Shown in pieces: positions 26,736 through 35,903 of a DNA stretch of 64,000 nucleotides (within the stretch, counting starts at the first letter, position 1; the number at the start of each line of letters is the position of its first letter). Made by a program: the position numbers and the translations under genes. A model generated the notes under the pieces. The model had not been told where the DNA came from, searched no databases, and saw only the letters and a list, made by a program, of their open reading frames with translations. The DNA comes from Psychrobacter sp. ANT_WB68 (GTDB taxonomy: Bacteria > Pseudomonadota > Gammaproteobacteria > Pseudomonadales > Moraxellaceae): the NCBI RefSeq assembly GCF_008369115.1, contig NZ_VOAZ01000006.1, positions 1 through 64,000 on the forward strand, in the 5' to 3' direction.

Positions 26736-27773
26736 TCAATGAGCAATCGCTGCTTTACGGTCAGCCGGTTTTGCGCGTTTTTTGCCCTTCAATTTACGCG
26801 AGAGCTTATTGATGTCATTTAATACCTGGCTATAGCGTGCTGGGAATACGCGCTGGACAGCATCGATCATTTTGGCATCGTTGCCAATCAAACAGCGTGG
26901 CTGATTGGCCGCGGCCGCCTGTAAGATAATCCAAGCGGCTGCGCTGGCGTCAAATTTTAAGAATTTATTAAAGCTACTGATGGCTTTGCGACCGCTACGC
27001 ATGCCAAGGTCGCTGATACTGTCGTTACCACGGGCGCTGTTAGCAATATTGGTTTTGATACCACCTGGGTGAATACAGGTCGCTGAGACGCCACAGCGCT
27101 GAATATCTAGCTCTTGACGCAAGCTTTCGGTAAAGCCACGTACGGCAAATTTGCTAGCATTATAAGCAGATTGTGACGGCTGCGCGGTCAAACCAAATAA
27201 GCTTGAGATATTAATAATATGACCATGCTCGTTAAACTGGCGTGCTTTGCTGTCTTTATTGTTTTTAGTCGATTCGCTTTCTTTGACGCTGTTTTTAATC
27301 AGTGGTAAAAATGCCTTGGTGCCGTAAACCACGCCCCAAAAATTGATATCCATGACCCATTCAAGCTCGCTAATACTGCTGCCTTCTACGGTTGAATAAA
27401 GCGCCACGCCTGCATTATTAAAGATAAAATTCACTTTGCCATGCTCAGCCATGACGCTATCAGCCCACGCTTCGACGGCTTTATTGTCTGAGACATCAAG
27501 TACGGTGGTGGTGACTTTGATATCATAGCCGACCAGTAAGTCTTTAGTTTGTGCCAGTTGCTCAGCATTGATATCGGATAGAGCCACATGGCAGCCCATT
27601 TTTGCCAAATGAATGGCAAGCTCGCGCCCCATACCAGAGCCAGAGCCAGTAATAGCAGCGACGTGGTTACGATAATAAGGGCTAATGTCATGGTCTTGAT
27701 GAGAGGAAAAAGGCAGATGTTGGCGTAGTGAGGTTGCTATTGCAGAGACATTTCCAGAAACAGTGTTAAGCAT
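26736..27773 (-). CDS. Short-chain dehydrogenase/reductase (SDR family)
   Basis: 345 aa. NAD(P)-dependent oxidoreductase of the classical SDR fold. The cofactor motif TGSGSGMG follows VAAI at about residue 42, NNAG comes later, the catalytic Ser lies in INISSLFGL, and the YxxxK motif is SAYNASKFAVRG. A C-terminal extension of ~70 residues ends in a very basic tail (KLSRKLKGKKRAKPADRKA). An N-terminal ~35-residue leader precedes the Rossmann core. I choose the ATG at 27773 because AAGGA is 9 nt upstream; an ATG three codons earlier abuts that motif. Substrate cannot be assigned. Confidence 0.88.
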   Translation of the reverse strand: MLNTVSGNVSAIATSLRQHLPFSSHQDHDISPYYRNHVAAITGSGSGMGRELAIHLAKMGCHVALSDINAEQLAQTKDLLVGYDIKVTTTVLDVSDNKAVEAWADSVMAEHGKVNFIFNNAGVALYSTVEGSSISELEWVMDINFWGVVYGTKAFLPLIKNSVKESESTKNNKDSKARQFNEHGHIINISSLFGLTAQPSQSAYNASKFAVRGFTESLRQELDIQRCGVSATCIHPGGIKTNIANSARGNDSISDLGMRSGRKAISSFNKFLKFDASAAAWIILQAAAANQPRCLIGNDAKMIDAVQRVFPARYSQVLNDINKLSRKLKGKKRAKPADRKAAIAH

Positions 27774-27920
27774 GATAAACATTCCTTTGTATCATTAATA
27801 GTATTGGTATTTCTACTTTAGCATGATTGATGATAAGCGCTGATAGCGATTGATAAACGCAGCTGTCATTTTTAACTACTACATTAGCTGCAAGAAATAA
27901 AATGAGAAGTAAGCGGACAT

Positions 27921-27958
27921 AAAAAAAGTGTCTAGCATAATTTACACTAGACACTTTT
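27921..27958 (-). terminator. Terminator after clpX
   Basis: Perfect AAAAGTGTCTAG / CTAGACACTTTT stem (27924-27935 with 27947-27958), 38 nt beyond the clpX stop codon. Confidence 0.85.
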
Positions 27959-27995
27959 ACTTTAATTACAGCTTTAATAAAGCAGATAAGAGCTT

Positions 27996-29309
27996 TTAAG
28001 CATCTATCGCTATCTGTTCTGAGTCACCCTTAGAGAAGGTGATTTCAGGGATTTTACCGTCGTTAATCACTGCTTCATCAACGAGTACGGTCTTAGCATT
28101 TTCCATTGAAGGTAGCTCATACATCGTCTCAAGCAGCGCATTCTCTACGATAGAGCGCAGCCCACGAGCCCCTGTTTTGCGTGCCATGGCTTTTTTGGCG
28201 ATGGCATCAAGCGCTTCTTTGGTAAAGGTAATGTCAGCGCCTTCCATATCAAACAGATATTTATACTGCTTAACCAAGGCATTTTTAGGTTCTGTTAATA
28301 TTTGAACCAACGCATCTTCGTCCAGCTCTGTAAGCGCAGCCAGTACAGGAAGACGACCAATCAGCTCTGGGATAAGACCAAACTTGATCAAATCTTCTGG
28401 CTCTACTTGTTGCAGTAGCTCTGAGCTACGTTTACTATCGTCTTTTGAGCTCACATCAGCATTAAAGCCAATACCCGTTTTTTCCGTACGCTGCTGAATT
28501 ACCTTATCAAGACCGGCAAACGCGCCACCAACGATGATTAAGATATTACTGGTATCAACTTGGATCAGCTCTTGCTGTGGATGTTTACGACCACCGTGTG
28601 GTGGAATAGCGGCAACCGTCCCCTCGATAAGCTTAAGCAAGGCTTGCTGCACACCTTCGCCTGAGACGTCACGCGTAATAGATGGGTTATCACCTTTTTT
28701 ACTGATTTTATCAATTTCATCAATATAGATAATGCCTTGCTCAGCTTTGCTGACATCGTAATCAGAAGCTTGCAATAGTTTTTGGACGATGTTTTCGACA
28801 TCTTCACCGACATAACCGGCTTCTGTTAAGGTCGTGGCATCCGCCATCGCGAAGGGAACGTCGAGTAAGCGCGCCAAGGTTTGCGCCAACAAGGTTTTAC
28901 CAGAGCCGGTTGGACCAATTAGCAAAATATTACTTTTTGCCAATTCAACCATAGCATCATCAGCGCCGATTTTGGCTTTTTTGCTGTCATGGGCCAACGT
29001 TTGGCTGACTTTTAGGCGTTTATAATGGTTATAAACCGCAACTGCCAAGGCTTTTTTCGCCGCATCTTGCCCGATGACATATTCATCAAGTTTGGCACGT
29101 AGCTCTTTTGGCGTTGGCAGCTTTTTATTGACCCAAGAGGTATCGATATCGCTATCGTCGTCACTATCTTCGGCGCTGTCAGCAATAAGGTCCGTACATA
29201 GCTCAATACATTCATTACAAATATTGGCGTCGTCAGCGGCAATCAGCTGCTTTACTTCACTTTTTTCTTTGCCGCAAAACGAACACTGCGGGGTGTTATC
29301 TTCTGCCAT
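27996..29309 (-). CDS. clpX: ATP-dependent Clp protease ATP-binding subunit ClpX
   Basis: 437 aa AAA+ unfoldase that recognises tagged proteins and feeds them to ClpP. The N-terminal zinc domain has Cys9, Cys12, Cys31 and Cys34. Walker A GPTGSGKT is at 132-139, Walker [11 protein letters not shown] follows, and the pore loop GYVGED and the IGF-type loop TGIGFNAD (ClpP docking) are present. Length fits E. coli ClpX (424) with an Asp/Ser-rich linker at about 45-58. ATG preceded by AGGAG. It lies 153 nt downstream of clpP on the same strand. Confidence 0.98.
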   Translation of the reverse strand: MAEDNTPQCSFCGKEKSEVKQLIAADDANICNECIELCTDLIADSAEDSDDDSDIDTSWVNKKLPTPKELRAKLDEYVIGQDAAKKALAVAVYNHYKRLKVSQTLAHDSKKAKIGADDAMVELAKSNILLIGPTGSGKTLLAQTLARLLDVPFAMADATTLTEAGYVGEDVENIVQKLLQASDYDVSKAEQGIIYIDEIDKISKKGDNPSITRDVSGEGVQQALLKLIEGTVAAIPPHGGRKHPQQELIQVDTSNILIIVGGAFAGLDKVIQQRTEKTGIGFNADVSSKDDSKRSSELLQQVEPEDLIKFGLIPELIGRLPVLAALTELDEDALVQILTEPKNALVKQYKYLFDMEGADITFTKEALDAIAKKAMARKTGARGLRSIVENALLETMYELPSMENAKTVLVDEAVINDGKIPEITFSKGDSEQIAIDA

Positions 29310-29462
29310 ATACAGGCACTCCTAAAATTTAATGCTTATCAATATTCTGATTATGGACATCAATGCGAAAGTGCATGGTGCTTGGCTAGCACAGTGCACC
29401 TAATATATGTCACTTAGGCATCAGATGTTTCACAGTTTGTTGGGCGGTTGCTATTAATGCAA

Positions 29463-30140
29463 TTATAAAGAAGCAGGGCGACGTTCTAATACTTCATCAA
29501 CCAAACCGTATTCTTTGGCTTCCTTAGCATCTAACCAATAATCACGCTCAACGTCTTTTTCAATTTTCTCAACCGGTTGACCGGTACGCTCAGCCAAAAT
29601 CTCATTCAAACGAGCACGAGTTTTCAGAATTTCACGCGCATTAATTTCGATATCAGTCGCTTGACCTTGCGCGCCGCCTGATGGCTGGTGAATCATCACG
29701 CGCGAGTTGGCCAGGGCATAACGTTTGCCTTTTTCGCCAGCGGCTAATAAGAATGAACCCATGCTATAAGCGCCGCCCATACAAATGGTCGAAACTTCAG
29801 GTTTGATAAAGTTCATGGTATCAAAAATAGCCAAACCAGCACTTACTGAGCCGCCTGGTGAGTTGATATATAAATGGATATCTTTATCAGGGTTTTCTGC
29901 TTCTAAGAATAATAGCTGCGCTACAATAAGGTTGGCCATATGGTCTTCAACTTGACCGGTCAAAAAGATAACGCGCTCACGTAATAGGCGTGAGAAAATA
30001 TCAAACGAGCGTTCACCGCGCGCTGATTGCTCAACAACCATTGGAACTAAAGCCGCTTGGGGTGCGCTCTGGGCAGTATTGTGCGCACTCATCAACATAT
30101 CAAAATGCGGGTTAGCAGTGATGCGATCATAATCTGTCAT
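29463..30140 (-). CDS. clpP: ATP-dependent Clp protease proteolytic subunit
   Basis: 225 aa serine peptidase forming the tetradecameric barrel of ClpXP/ClpAP. Catalytic triad: Ser126 (in GAYSMG), His151 (MIHQPSGG) and Asp200 (ERDYW), each offset by 15 from E. coli ClpP. The residue before Ser126 is Tyr where many gammaproteobacteria have Ala. An N-terminal stretch of about 30 residues, likely processed, precedes the core [18 protein letters not shown]. Ribosome binding site AGGA 7 nt before the ATG. Sits between tig and clpX in the usual order. Confidence 0.98.
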   Translation of the reverse strand: MTDYDRITANPHFDMLMSAHNTAQSAPQAALVPMVVEQSARGERSFDIFSRLLRERVIFLTGQVEDHMANLIVAQLLFLEAENPDKDIHLYINSPGGSVSAGLAIFDTMNFIKPEVSTICMGGAYSMGSFLLAAGEKGKRYALANSRVMIHQPSGGAQGQATDIEINAREILKTRARLNEILAERTGQPVEKIEKDVERDYWLDAKEAKEYGLVDEVLERRPASL

Positions 30141-30228
30141 AAAGATGTCCTGTTTATAAGTACATAAAGTAAAGAGGTATAGGCTAGTTGTTGGCTAATT
30201 TTTTATGGTGGTTATCATTGTAAACATT

Positions 30229-30262
30229 GCTGTCTGTTAATAAAAGCTGCCTGTTAATAAAA
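30229..30262. repeat. Tandem 17-nt duplication upstream of clpP
   Basis: GCTGTCTGTTAATAAAA followed directly by GCTGCCTGTTAATAAAA, one mismatch in 17. It lies 89-122 nt upstream of the clpP start codon, in the range of a promoter or activator site. Confidence 0.75.
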
Positions 30263-30548
30263 CCCATTCGGTTCAATTAAACGCTCTAAATATCGCTAGC
30301 AAGTAGCCAATCATATTCGTGATTCAAGATGGCGCTTAAAATTTATTACATCTACTTGTTAGAAATAGAAGCTGTCAAAAATAGTAGCCGCTAAAAATAA
30401 TTGAGCTAATGGTAACTTTTTTATTGCAGCAATAGTAACTTTTTAATGTGACAAATGATAAATGACTACCTATTAATAAGGCGTCTGTGCCCATTTATCA
30501 AGGGCAGTACTAACAAACAATCAATAAAACTCGCTGAGAAGCCACCAA

Positions 30549-30582
30549 TAAAAATGCCCTAACAAGCTGTTAGGGCATTTTT
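30549..30582 (-). terminator. Terminator after tig
   Basis: Perfect AAAATGCCCTAACA / TGTTAGGGCATTTT stem with a 3-nt loop and flanking A/T tracts, 46 nt past the tig stop codon. Confidence 0.92.
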
Positions 30583-30627
30583 GAAGCAAAATTAGCAATG
30601 AATGCCATTCAATGGCAAATTGCTAGC

Positions 30628-31977
30628 TTACATACCTTGCTGCTGTTGTTGCTGAGCAGCCAATAGGTCTTGGTAGCTGACTTCTTTGTCAGTAACTTTG
30701 CCTTGAGCAATCAAATAATCAACCACTTGGTCTTCTAGAACGACAGACTCAATGTTAGCGCGCTGCTGCTTGTCATTGGTGTAGTATTCGATCACTTCTG
30801 CTGGGTCTTCGTAGTTTTCAGCGGCTTCTTTGATGAAGCTTTCAACACGCTCTTGATCAACTTCTAAGCCTTTGGTGTCGATAACACGAGCAACGATGAT
30901 GCCAAGACGGGCAGCACGTAGCGCTTGCTCTTCGAATAGCTCATTTGGCAGCATGTCTTTATCGAAGCTATCAGCATTGGCACCGAATTGCTGAGAAAAA
31001 CGTTGCATCATCATGTTGCGTTGACGATCGATTTCTTGCTCTAGCATGGCGTTTGGTACGTCAAACTCGTTCTTTTCTAGTAGGGCGTCAAACGTTGCTT
31101 GTTTTACTTGGCTACGCGCCGCATTTTTGATTTCGCGTTCCATGTTTTTACGCACGTCTTCTTTTAATTTTTCAACGCCGCCTTCTTTAACACCGAATAA
31201 CTCAAGAAACGCATCATCAATTTCAGGTAGTTTTGATTTTTCAACCAGTTTTACGTTGATTTTGAACTGCGCTTCTTTACCAGCCAAGTTTTCAGCTTGG
31301 TAATCTTCTGGGAAAGTTACGTTGATAACTTTCTCTTCGCCAGCTTTCATGCCTTTGATACCATCTTCAAAGCCTGGAATCATCTGGTTGCTACCGATAA
31401 CCAGTTTGAAGTCTTCAGCAGAACCGCCTTCGAATTTCTCGCCGTCAATTGAGCCTTCAAAGTCAAACGTTACTTGGTTGTCTTTGGCTGCTTTACCTTT
31501 TTTCTCAACGAATTCTACACGTTGCTTTTGTAGGTTTTCAATCATGGTGTCAACGTCTTCGTCGCTAACCGTCGCCGTGTGACGCTCAACTTCGATTTCA
31601 TCAATACCTTGTACGTCGATCTCTGGGAAGATTTCAACAGTCGCTTGATAAACCAAGAAATCATCTTCTAGTTTTACGTCGTCGATGTTAGGCATGCCAA
31701 CGGCACGGATATCTTCAGATTTGATTGCTTCAAAAACGGTATCACGGATCACGTCGTTGATGACTTCTTGCTGAATGCCAGCTCCGTACTGTGAACGGAT
31801 ATGTGACATAGGGACGTTACCTTTACGGAAACCGTCAATCTTGGCAGTTTTCGCCACTTGACGAATACGGCCTTCAACTTTGTTTTGAATTTTTTCAACG
31901 GGTACTTTAACCGTTAGCTGAGTTTCTTTGTTAGATAGCTTGTTGGTTGTAACTTGTAAATCTGTAGCCATGTTCAT
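30628..31977 (-). CDS. tig: Trigger factor (ribosome-associated peptidyl-prolyl isomerase)
   Basis: 449 aa chaperone that binds the ribosome exit tunnel and nascent chains. The ribosome-binding signature GFRKGNVP is at 49-56. The FKBP-type PPIase domain is at about 155-245 ([12 protein letters not shown], then [17 protein letters not shown]), with the long helical C-terminal chaperone arms after it. The C terminus ends in a glutamine run ([10 protein letters not shown]), which is unusual but harmless-looking. Start: ATG at 31977 with AAAGG 4 nt upstream, or the ATG two codons later, better spaced. First gene of the tig-clpP-clpX cluster. Confidence 0.97.
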   Translation of the reverse strand: MNMATDLQVTTNKLSNKETQLTVKVPVEKIQNKVEGRIRQVAKTAKIDGFRKGNVPMSHIRSQYGAGIQQEVINDVIRDTVFEAIKSEDIRAVGMPNIDDVKLEDDFLVYQATVEIFPEIDVQGIDEIEVERHTATVSDEDVDTMIENLQKQRVEFVEKKGKAAKDNQVTFDFEGSIDGEKFEGGSAEDFKLVIGSNQMIPGFEDGIKGMKAGEEKVINVTFPEDYQAENLAGKEAQFKINVKLVEKSKLPEIDDAFLELFGVKEGGVEKLKEDVRKNMEREIKNAARSQVKQATFDALLEKNEFDVPNAMLEQEIDRQRNMMMQRFSQQFGANADSFDKDMLPNELFEEQALRAARLGIIVARVIDTKGLEVDQERVESFIKEAAENYEDPAEVIEYYTNDKQQRANIESVVLEDQVVDYLIAQGKVTDKEVSYQDLLAAQQQQQQGM

Positions 31978-32453
31978 TACACCTTTAGGATTTAATAGTA
32001 CGTTTGATTGAACAGTACTTAGGGTTAAATAGTAATAGACAACCGTGCCTCAAAATACGGGCGGGTGTTACCGATTGCCGTTGGAATAAATAGGGGATAT
32101 GGATAGCGCGCAATTTCGCAGTACGTGCCCGTAACAATCGCTGCTGACACAAAAATGAGAAACGCTTTATCTTAATAGACGCTATCTGATATCAATATTA
32201 ACCGTGAATAGGTCGCATAATAACGCTTTTTGCGCAATTATACAGACAAATAACGGCTTTCAACAAAATTTTAAAAGTAGAACAGTATAATCCATCTGTT
32301 TATCAAAGTAAAAATTATCTGTTTGCTGTCTATATAAGGCAGCGCTGCTATCGTCAGTTCAAATAAAATCGCTGGGTTAATATTGTCGTATTATCGGTAT
32401 TAAAATACCAAAGTATTAAACGGTATCTAATAGACGATAAGGTAGGATGGGTT
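31978..32453. other. Intergenic region upstream of tig
   Basis: 476 bp between the rdgB stop codon and the tig start, both on the minus strand. It should carry the tig promoter and the rdgB 3' end. I see no strong hairpin terminator for rdgB and no repeats or RNA genes. Confidence 0.45.
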
Positions 32454-33140
32454 TCAGAAGGGTAATAAGTGCAGTTGCGCCAATAATTGCTCAATCGCCT
32501 GACCGCGGTGACTGATGCTATTTTTGTCCGCAGCACTTAAACTGGCCGCCGTCGCCTGCAACTCTGGTAACCAAAACAGAGGGTCATAACCAAAGCCACC
32601 CTCACCGTGCGGCGATTCTAAGATCTCGCCGTGCCATAAGCCTTGGGCGACAATCGGCAGCGGGTCATTAGCATGGCGCACCATCACCAGTACGCAAACA
32701 AATAACCCGTTGATAGGCTTGTTAGCTTGCGCATTGCGGATAGGTTGCAAGTCAGCGATAAGCTTAGCGTTGTTTTTGGCATCGTTGCCGTGCTCGCCTG
32801 CATAGCGGGCAGAGTAGATACCGGGTGCATTGCCCAATACTGGCACACATAAGCCTGAATCATCAGCAATCGCAGGTAATCCGCTTGCTCGGCTGGCATG
32901 ACGGGCTTTAATAATGGCGTTTTCGATAAAGCTTAATCCATCCTCGATTGCATCGTCAATATCAAGCTGACCTTGCGGGATAATCGTCACATCCAAATTC
33001 GCCTCAGAAAATAAGCGTTTAAATTCAGTAAGTTTGCCTTTGTTGTTACTGGCGAGCACCCATTGCTTATGTAGCGTAGCTGGTGTTGAATCGGTTGAGG
33101 TTGCTTGTGAATGAGTGTCTGTGACGCTAATATGACTCAT
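32454..33140 (-). CDS. rdgB: dITP/XTP pyrophosphatase (RdgB/HAM1)
   Basis: 228 aa. Hydrolyses non-canonical purine NTPs (ITP, dITP, XTP) to monophosphates, keeping them out of DNA and RNA. Family motifs in order: WVLASNNKGKLTEFKRLF (about 28-45), the DDAIEDGLSFIENAIIKARHA segment, ADDSGLCVPVLGNAPGIYSARYAG, and GEGGFGYDPLFWLPE. The C-terminal KNSISHRGQAIEQL motif completes the set. A 27-residue Ser/Thr-rich N-terminal extension precedes the core. Ribosome binding site GGACGGATATT upstream of the ATG. Confidence 0.96.
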   Translation of the reverse strand: MSHISVTDTHSQATSTDSTPATLHKQWVLASNNKGKLTEFKRLFSEANLDVTIIPQGQLDIDDAIEDGLSFIENAIIKARHASRASGLPAIADDSGLCVPVLGNAPGIYSARYAGEHGNDAKNNAKLIADLQPIRNAQANKPINGLFVCVLVMVRHANDPLPIVAQGLWHGEILESPHGEGGFGYDPLFWLPELQATAASLSAADKNSISHRGQAIEQLLAQLHLLPF

Positions 33141-33674
33141 AATATCCGTCCATAAAGGGTTGTTTATCGTGTCGCCTATTATTCTTATATTTTAGCGATG
33201 ATGGAAAATAGCAAGTAGTCGTTGGAGTTTTGACGCTGATTGAGTGGTTTGCATCTACATATTCTAGGCTAGCACCAGTTAAATTACCAATTAGCATAAC
33301 GAATCGATGGTTTATAACATTTGGTAACTGATATTTGTTGTTACTCTTGCTATAATAGATAACAAGCTACAGTGAATTATATCTTATAGCTTGTGAACTT
33401 AAAGTTAATAATAGTTTTAGACTATAATAGTGGCTTTTAAGTCCATATTTTGGTATTTAAAGGTTTTGGTTTTTAATCATATAATAACTATTAAGTGCTG
33501 CACGCTTAAGATGGCTTTCAAATTTAGCGCTTTTTAGGTCTGGCACAACTTGTGTTAGCCTATTGAGTCATAAATTTCTCTAACAATAAACTAAGCCAAT
33601 TTAGTCCAACAATTTATAGTGTCCATTTTAAACTATACCTAATACTAATGGCTAAACAGCAAGGATAAAATAAT
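33141..33674. other. Intergenic region between rdgB and sodB
   Basis: 534 bp between divergent genes, AT-rich. It holds an extended -10 candidate (33348-33356) and a second TATAAT (33423-33428) pointing toward sodB. No Fur-box-like palindrome, repeat or RNA gene was identified. Confidence 0.5.
33348..33356 (+). promoter_or_regulatory. Extended -10 promoter candidate for sodB
   Basis: TGCTATAAT fits TGnTATAAT exactly. It lies 319 nt upstream of the sodB ATG, so it would give a long leader; a plain TATAAT at 33423-33428 is a closer alternative. Confidence 0.4.
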
Positions 33675-34304
33675 ATGTCAAAGATTACCTTACCAGAACT
33701 ACCATATGCAAAAGACGCGCTAGAGCCACATATCAGTGCCGAGACGCTAGAGTATCATCATGACAAGCATCATGCTGCTTATGTCAATAAATTGAACGAA
33801 TTGCTACCAGGTTCTGGTCTAGAAGACAAAACGCTATCAGAAATCATCGTAGCAACGGCTAAAGATGACAGCAAACAAGGTATGTTCAACCAAGCAGCCC
33901 AAGTGTGGAACCACACCTTCTATTGGAACTGCATGACGCCAGACAATGGCGGTGGCGAACCTACTGGTGATTTGAAAGCTAAAATCGAAGAAGATTTCGG
34001 TAGCTATGACAAGTTCCGTGAAGAGTTCAAAAACGCGGCAATGACTCAGTTTGGTTCAGGTTGGGCATGGTTAGTGGCTGATAAAGTTGGTGGCAAACTG
34101 TCTATCGCTAAAACAGCTAACGCTGATACCCCATTAGCACATGACCAAGTAGCCGTATTGACTTGTGATGTATGGGAACATGCATACTACATCGATTATC
34201 GTAACCGTCGTCCTGATTATGTTGACACGTTCCTAGATAAGCTAGTGAACTGGGACTATGCAAACGCTAAATATAAAGGTCAAGATGCTGGTGTTGAAGA
34301 GTAA
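33675..34304 (+). CDS. sodB: Superoxide dismutase, Fe type
   Basis: 209 aa. Converts superoxide to O2 and H2O2 in the cytoplasm. Metal ligands are His28 (LEYHHDKHH), His80 (VWNHTFYWN), Asp165 and His169 (DVWEHAYY). The Gln at about 73-77 in MFNQAAQVWNH and the length favour the iron form over manganese. ATG preceded by AAGGATAAAATA. Strong terminator at 34335-34363, so monocistronic. No signal peptide. Confidence 0.97.
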   Translation: MSKITLPELPYAKDALEPHISAETLEYHHDKHHAAYVNKLNELLPGSGLEDKTLSEIIVATAKDDSKQGMFNQAAQVWNHTFYWNCMTPDNGGGEPTGDLKAKIEEDFGSYDKFREEFKNAAMTQFGSGWAWLVADKVGGKLSIAKTANADTPLAHDQVAVLTCDVWEHAYYIDYRNRRPDYVDTFLDKLVNWDYANAKYKGQDAGVEE

Positions 34305-34334
34305 TCTTTAAAACTTAAGGTTTTGATTAATAAA

Positions 34335-34363
34335 GAAGGACGCTGAGAGGCGTCCTTTTTTTT
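34335..34363 (+). terminator. Terminator after sodB
   Basis: AAGGACGC / GCGTCCTT stem with a TGAGAG loop followed by a long T run. Confidence 0.9.
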
Positions 34364-34402
34364 GGTAATTTTTTAGTAAAAATTTTATTTTAAAATTATG
34401 TG

Positions 34403-34975
34403 TTAATTTTTTCTTGCTATATTACTTTCGTAAGGACTGCCGTTCCGAGGAATAATGCCTTTTATCATTAATTTTTGATGACCCATTTTTGATGTCTTTA
34501 TCCATTCATTTTCTTCAATTTCCAGCTTTCTACTCTCGATAGCTTGCTTATCATCTGATAGAAAATCAGCAATAAGTGGGTGGAAATTGTTATAGCGCTC
34601 ATAGCCATCAGATCCGTTTTCCAAATCAGCAGCGATTACTCTACCTTTACTATAAGTATTAACAGTCAAGAGCCTATCTCCGACTTCTAAACCATGTTCT
34701 TCTACAAAACTGACTGGAAATTCCAGTAACGCAATACAGTCTAACTCGTCAGTGTAGGCTGCAACAATAAGTGTATTATAAGTTTGTAATACGATGGCTG
34801 CTCGACTATCACCAAGTTTTAGATGTTCATCCATCATATCAAGTGGATACCGAAAATTAGCAAATGTTCTTTTAATGAAAGATGGGTTCTTTTTGAATCT
34901 CTCTAGCTTTGCTACATTTAAAGATAGCCCACTTGGAGCAGAAGCAGTTGTATAGCTATCATGGTGCTTTGACAT
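34403..34975 (-). CDS. Hypothetical protein, AT-rich orphan gene
   Basis: 190 aa, not recognised. No signal peptide or membrane helix. It starts with a polar MSKHHDSYTTASAPSG leader, then a Lys/Phe-rich stretch (KLERFKKNPSFIKRTFANF) and a compact, probably beta-rich core (about 55-115: SRAAIVLQTYNTLIVAAY, CIALLEFPVSFVEEHGL, GDRLLTVNTYSKGRV) followed by a charged C-terminal half. By eye base composition over its C-terminal half is about 35% G+C, lower than sodB and the DUF72 gene on either side. Codons such as AAA, AAT and TTT dominate. This suggests later acquisition or low expression. Weak Shine-Dalgarno (AGAGTG). Confidence 0.7.
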   Translation of the reverse strand: MSKHHDSYTTASAPSGLSLNVAKLERFKKNPSFIKRTFANFRYPLDMMDEHLKLGDSRAAIVLQTYNTLIVAAYTDELDCIALLEFPVSFVEEHGLEVGDRLLTVNTYSKGRVIAADLENGSDGYERYNNFHPLIADFLSDDKQAIESRKLEIEENEWIKTSKMGHQKLMIKGIIPRNGSPYESNIARKN

Positions 34976-35043
34976 TGTTCACTCTATTTAATAAAGGAAA
35001 AAATATAACGGCTTTTATAAGCCTCTATTACTATGGGTAAACT

Positions 35044-35862
35044 TTATAAAATCTCAAACCCAAACTTACCCAACGCCTCTCTTAACATCGCAATATTATA
35101 AAACGCATGCGCATTGACGGTGTTTTGAAAGAAGATATATAACGTATCAAAATGCTGCCGCTGATTGGCAATCGCTTGCGCCCAGTCGTTCATCTCCGCT
35201 TCACTATAGCGATAATCATGACGGTCGGCAGCGCTCATTGCATCCCACCAGTTTAGATTATTACCATGCATACGCAGATAGCCAGTACGCTGAGTGAATA
35301 TCAGCCGTGACGGTGGCAGTCCGCTGACTTTAGGATAATCAACGCTGCACCAAATCAGACCTTGCTCGATAAAGCTATCGACCACTTGCGGGGTATGCCA
35401 GCCATTATGACGAAACTCAATAGCGAGTGGATAGTCTTTGAACCAACTAACGAGATTAGCCAAATATAGGCGATGCTCACGGGTACGGTCAAAACCATGC
35501 GGGAATTGTAGTAGTAATGGCGCGAGAGCGTTGGCTTCGATAAGTGGCGTAAGCGCAGTCAAGAAAGCTTGCGCGTGTTCGGCAGTGCCTTTACGTGCAT
35601 GAGTAAAGTCTTGATGCAGTTTGACGGCGAATTTCAATTCACTATTTGCCTCGACATAGGCTTTATTGACCATACCTGCAAAGGCTTTCTGTCCGATAGG
35701 CGCGTAAAAGGTACTGTTAATCTCGACCGCACCATATTGCTTGGCGTACTCACGTAAAAAGTCAATTTTTTTAGTGCCAGTGGGATACAGCGTACCAAGT
35801 AAGTCGGTATCGCTATAACCGCCCGTGCCAAGGTAAATACGCGGAGTAGGGGCACTATCCAT
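35044..35862 (-). CDS. DUF72 domain-containing protein
   Basis: 272 aa, TIM-barrel-like DUF72 family of unknown biochemical role. Typical opening YLGTGGYSDTDLLGTLYP (Gly-rich strand), then EINSTFYA near residue 50, FAVKLHQDFTH, LLLQFPHGF, AIEFRHNGWH, and a late LRMHGNN with YIFFQNTVNAHAFYNI close to the C terminus. The ATG at 35862 is chosen because AAGGGTGG lies 5 nt upstream; a GTG three codons earlier overlaps that signal. It ends about 70 nt before the AT-rich orphan gene on the same strand. Confidence 0.88.
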   Translation of the reverse strand: MDSAPTPRIYLGTGGYSDTDLLGTLYPTGTKKIDFLREYAKQYGAVEINSTFYAPIGQKAFAGMVNKAYVEANSELKFAVKLHQDFTHARKGTAEHAQAFLTALTPLIEANALAPLLLQFPHGFDRTREHRLYLANLVSWFKDYPLAIEFRHNGWHTPQVVDSFIEQGLIWCSVDYPKVSGLPPSRLIFTQRTGYLRMHGNNLNWWDAMSAADRHDYRYSEAEMNDWAQAIANQRQHFDTLYIFFQNTVNAHAFYNIAMLREALGKFGFEIL

Positions 35863-35903
35863 GTTGACCACCCTTTGCTATTTTTGATAATTAAACTGCT
35901 TGG

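Larger units (their letters stand above)
30141..30627. other. Intergenic region between tig and clpP
   Basis: 487 bp. Contains the tig terminator (30549-30582), a 17-nt tandem duplication (30229-30262) about 90-120 nt upstream of clpP, and presumably the clpP promoter. No heat-shock-type promoter could be identified with confidence. Confidence 0.5.

Noticed and set aside
28039..29325. Several long antisense open frames over clpX and elsewhere
   Set aside because: They mirror codon structure of conserved genes on the other strand and have no start signals or family resemblance.
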